In this document: in pieces, positions 6,817-7,257 of the stretch | Layout of the letters: each line of letters opens with the position of its first letter | Numbering within the stretch: the first letter of the stretch is position 1 | Origin: Actinomycetota bacterium | GTDB taxonomy: Bacteria; Actinomycetota; Acidimicrobiia; Acidimicrobiales; Ilumatobacteraceae | Direction: 5' to 3' | Length of the DNA: 7,257 nt | Assembly: GCA_005801025.1 (NCBI GenBank) | Contig: SYDZ01000129.1 | Location: 1 to 7,257 of the forward strand | Program-made: the position numbers and the translations under genes | The notes under the pieces: generated by a model | What the model saw: only the letters and a program-made list of their open reading frames with translations | Told to the model about the DNA's origin: nothing | Databases searched by the model: none

Positions 6817-6848
6817 ACTTTAGGTCATCGAGGACACTTGTCCGTCAA
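6817..6848 (-). promoter_or_regulatory. Candidate promoter of the dehydrogenase-peptidase operon, leaderless start
   Basis: Read on the minus strand, TTGACG (6848-6843) matches a -35 box and TAAAGT (6822-6817) fits the actinobacterial -10 pattern TAnnnT. The spacer is 20 nt, longer than ideal. Six nt separate the -10 box from the ATG, so transcription would begin at or next to the A of the start codon. This fits the missing Shine-Dalgarno and leaderless translation, which is common in actinobacteria. It is a sequence match only. Confidence 0.45.
6832..6843. promoter_or_regulatory. 12-bp palindrome between -35 and -10, candidate operator
   Basis: GGACA-CT-TGTCC is an inverted repeat with perfect 5-bp arms and a 2-bp centre. 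It lies within the spacer of the candidate dehydrogenase promoter, touching the -35 box, where a bound repressor would block RNA polymerase. No regulator gene is visible in the window. A 12-bp palindrome can occur by chance, so its value rests on the placement. Confidence 0.35.
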
Positions 6849-6868
6849 CGCTCCGCAGGGAATAGGTT

Positions 6869-7257
6869 CTAGCGGCTGAAATATTTGATGGCTTGTGTCA
6901 TCACATCAAATGCCTCCTGGGCATTGACGGTCATCAGCACATCACAATTGCCATCTTTGACTTCGCGTAGGTCTCGTTCGTCAATCACCGTCATACCTCG
7001 AGTGTGGGTGCCCGTTAACTCAATCACGACATGTGCGTTCTTACGAGTGAATAGATGCGGGTGAGTCAGTACTAAAATTGCCAACGGGTCGTGAATTGCT
7101 CCACCTTCCATACCGTGATGTCGACTCACATACATATTGGTGAAGAATTGCATCAAGTCACCGAGCACACTGGCGAGTTGGCCGGGCATTGCTTTGACGG
7201 CATCGATACGAGGTTGTGTGGCACGGAACTGATGAGTCACATGAAGGCCAGCCATGA
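6869..7257 (-). CDS. Nucleoside hydrolase (IunH/Rih family), C-terminal part (5' truncated)
   Basis: The visible 128 residues, read leftward to TAG at 6869-6871, match the C-terminal third of inosine-uridine-preferring nucleoside hydrolases. These cleave the N-glycosidic bond of ribonucleosides to free base and ribose. GLHVTHQ at the beginning corresponds to the family segment normally written LDVTHQ. A helix with LGDLMQFFTNMY follows. GGAIHDPLAI then holds the conserved His-Asp pair (residues 55 and 56 of the visible part); in the family the Asp binds the active-site calcium and the His lies by the leaving base. The rest, with VVIELTGTHTRGMTVID and a final helix, is normal. Family members are about 310 residues, so the first ~180, including the N-terminal aspartate cluster, are beyond the window edge, and the methionine at 7255 is internal. 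The dehydrogenase starts 58 nt downstream on the same strand and may be partly cotranscribed. Confidence 0.88.
   Translation of the reverse strand, partial: MAGLHVTHQFRATQPRIDAVKAMPGQLASVLGDLMQFFTNMYVSRHHGMEGGAIHDPLAILVLTHPHLFTRKNAHVVIELTGTHTRGMTVIDERDLREVKDGNCDVLMTVNAQEAFDVMTQAIKYFSR
6883..6911. repeat. 8-bp inverted repeat near the 3' end of the nucleoside hydrolase gene
   Basis: ATTTGATG (6883-6890) and CATCAAAT (6904-6911) are exact inverted repeats with a 13-nt spacer, ending about 12 nt before the stop codon. In RNA they would form an AU-rich stem just ahead of the gap to the dehydrogenase. No T-run follows, so a terminator role is doubtful, and the bases are also constrained by coding. 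It may be chance. Confidence 0.25.

Noticed and set aside
1..7257. tRNA, rRNA, CRISPR, insertion sequence, prophage or defence-system content
   Set aside because: Reading both strands showed no clover-leaf-like sequence, regularly spaced repeats, transposase motifs or composition shift; the genes are ordinary chromosomal ones.

Overview
The window is about 7.3 kb of roughly 50% GC bacterial chromosome. It most likely comes from an actinobacterium of moderate GC. The order rho - rpmE - prfA - prmC is a classic actinobacterial cluster, and no phage, transposon, CRISPR or RNA-gene signal is visible. The unfamiliar gene between rpmE and prfA reminds me of Acidimicrobiia (Ilumatobacteraceae-type) gene order. 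That placement is from memory and could not be checked.

Left half, + strand (1-3618): the 3' end of rho; a structured leader that is a good candidate for an L31 autoregulatory element; rpmE (bL31, zinc-binding form); an unrecognised 330-residue protein; prfA (release factor RF1); and prmC (the methyltransferase that modifies the GGQ motif of RF1). The run is compact, with gaps of 115, 54, 32 and 6 nt. It groups functions of transcription termination, the ribosome and translation termination.

Middle (3616-3670): prmC meets a convergent gene. A 13-bp inverted repeat contains both stop codons and has no T-run on either side. It is a plausible compact bidirectional terminator.

Right half, - strand, read from right to left: the C-terminal part of a nucleoside hydrolase (IunH/Rih family, cut by the window edge); a 58-nt gap with a candidate promoter whose spacer holds a 12-bp palindrome; a zinc-type medium-chain dehydrogenase; and, overlapping its stop by 4 nt, a cytoplasmic S9 (dipeptidyl-peptidase IV-like) serine peptidase. 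The dehydrogenase and peptidase are very probably cotranscribed and translationally coupled. The pairing looks metabolic (nucleoside salvage, alcohol or polyol oxidation, peptide turnover), but no shared pathway can be shown.

I do not see a new multi-gene system. The best leads are the rpmE leader with competing pairings, the unknown gene embedded in the release-factor cluster, the stop-codon-spanning inverted repeat, and the apparently leaderless, operator-bearing promoter of the dehydrogenase.
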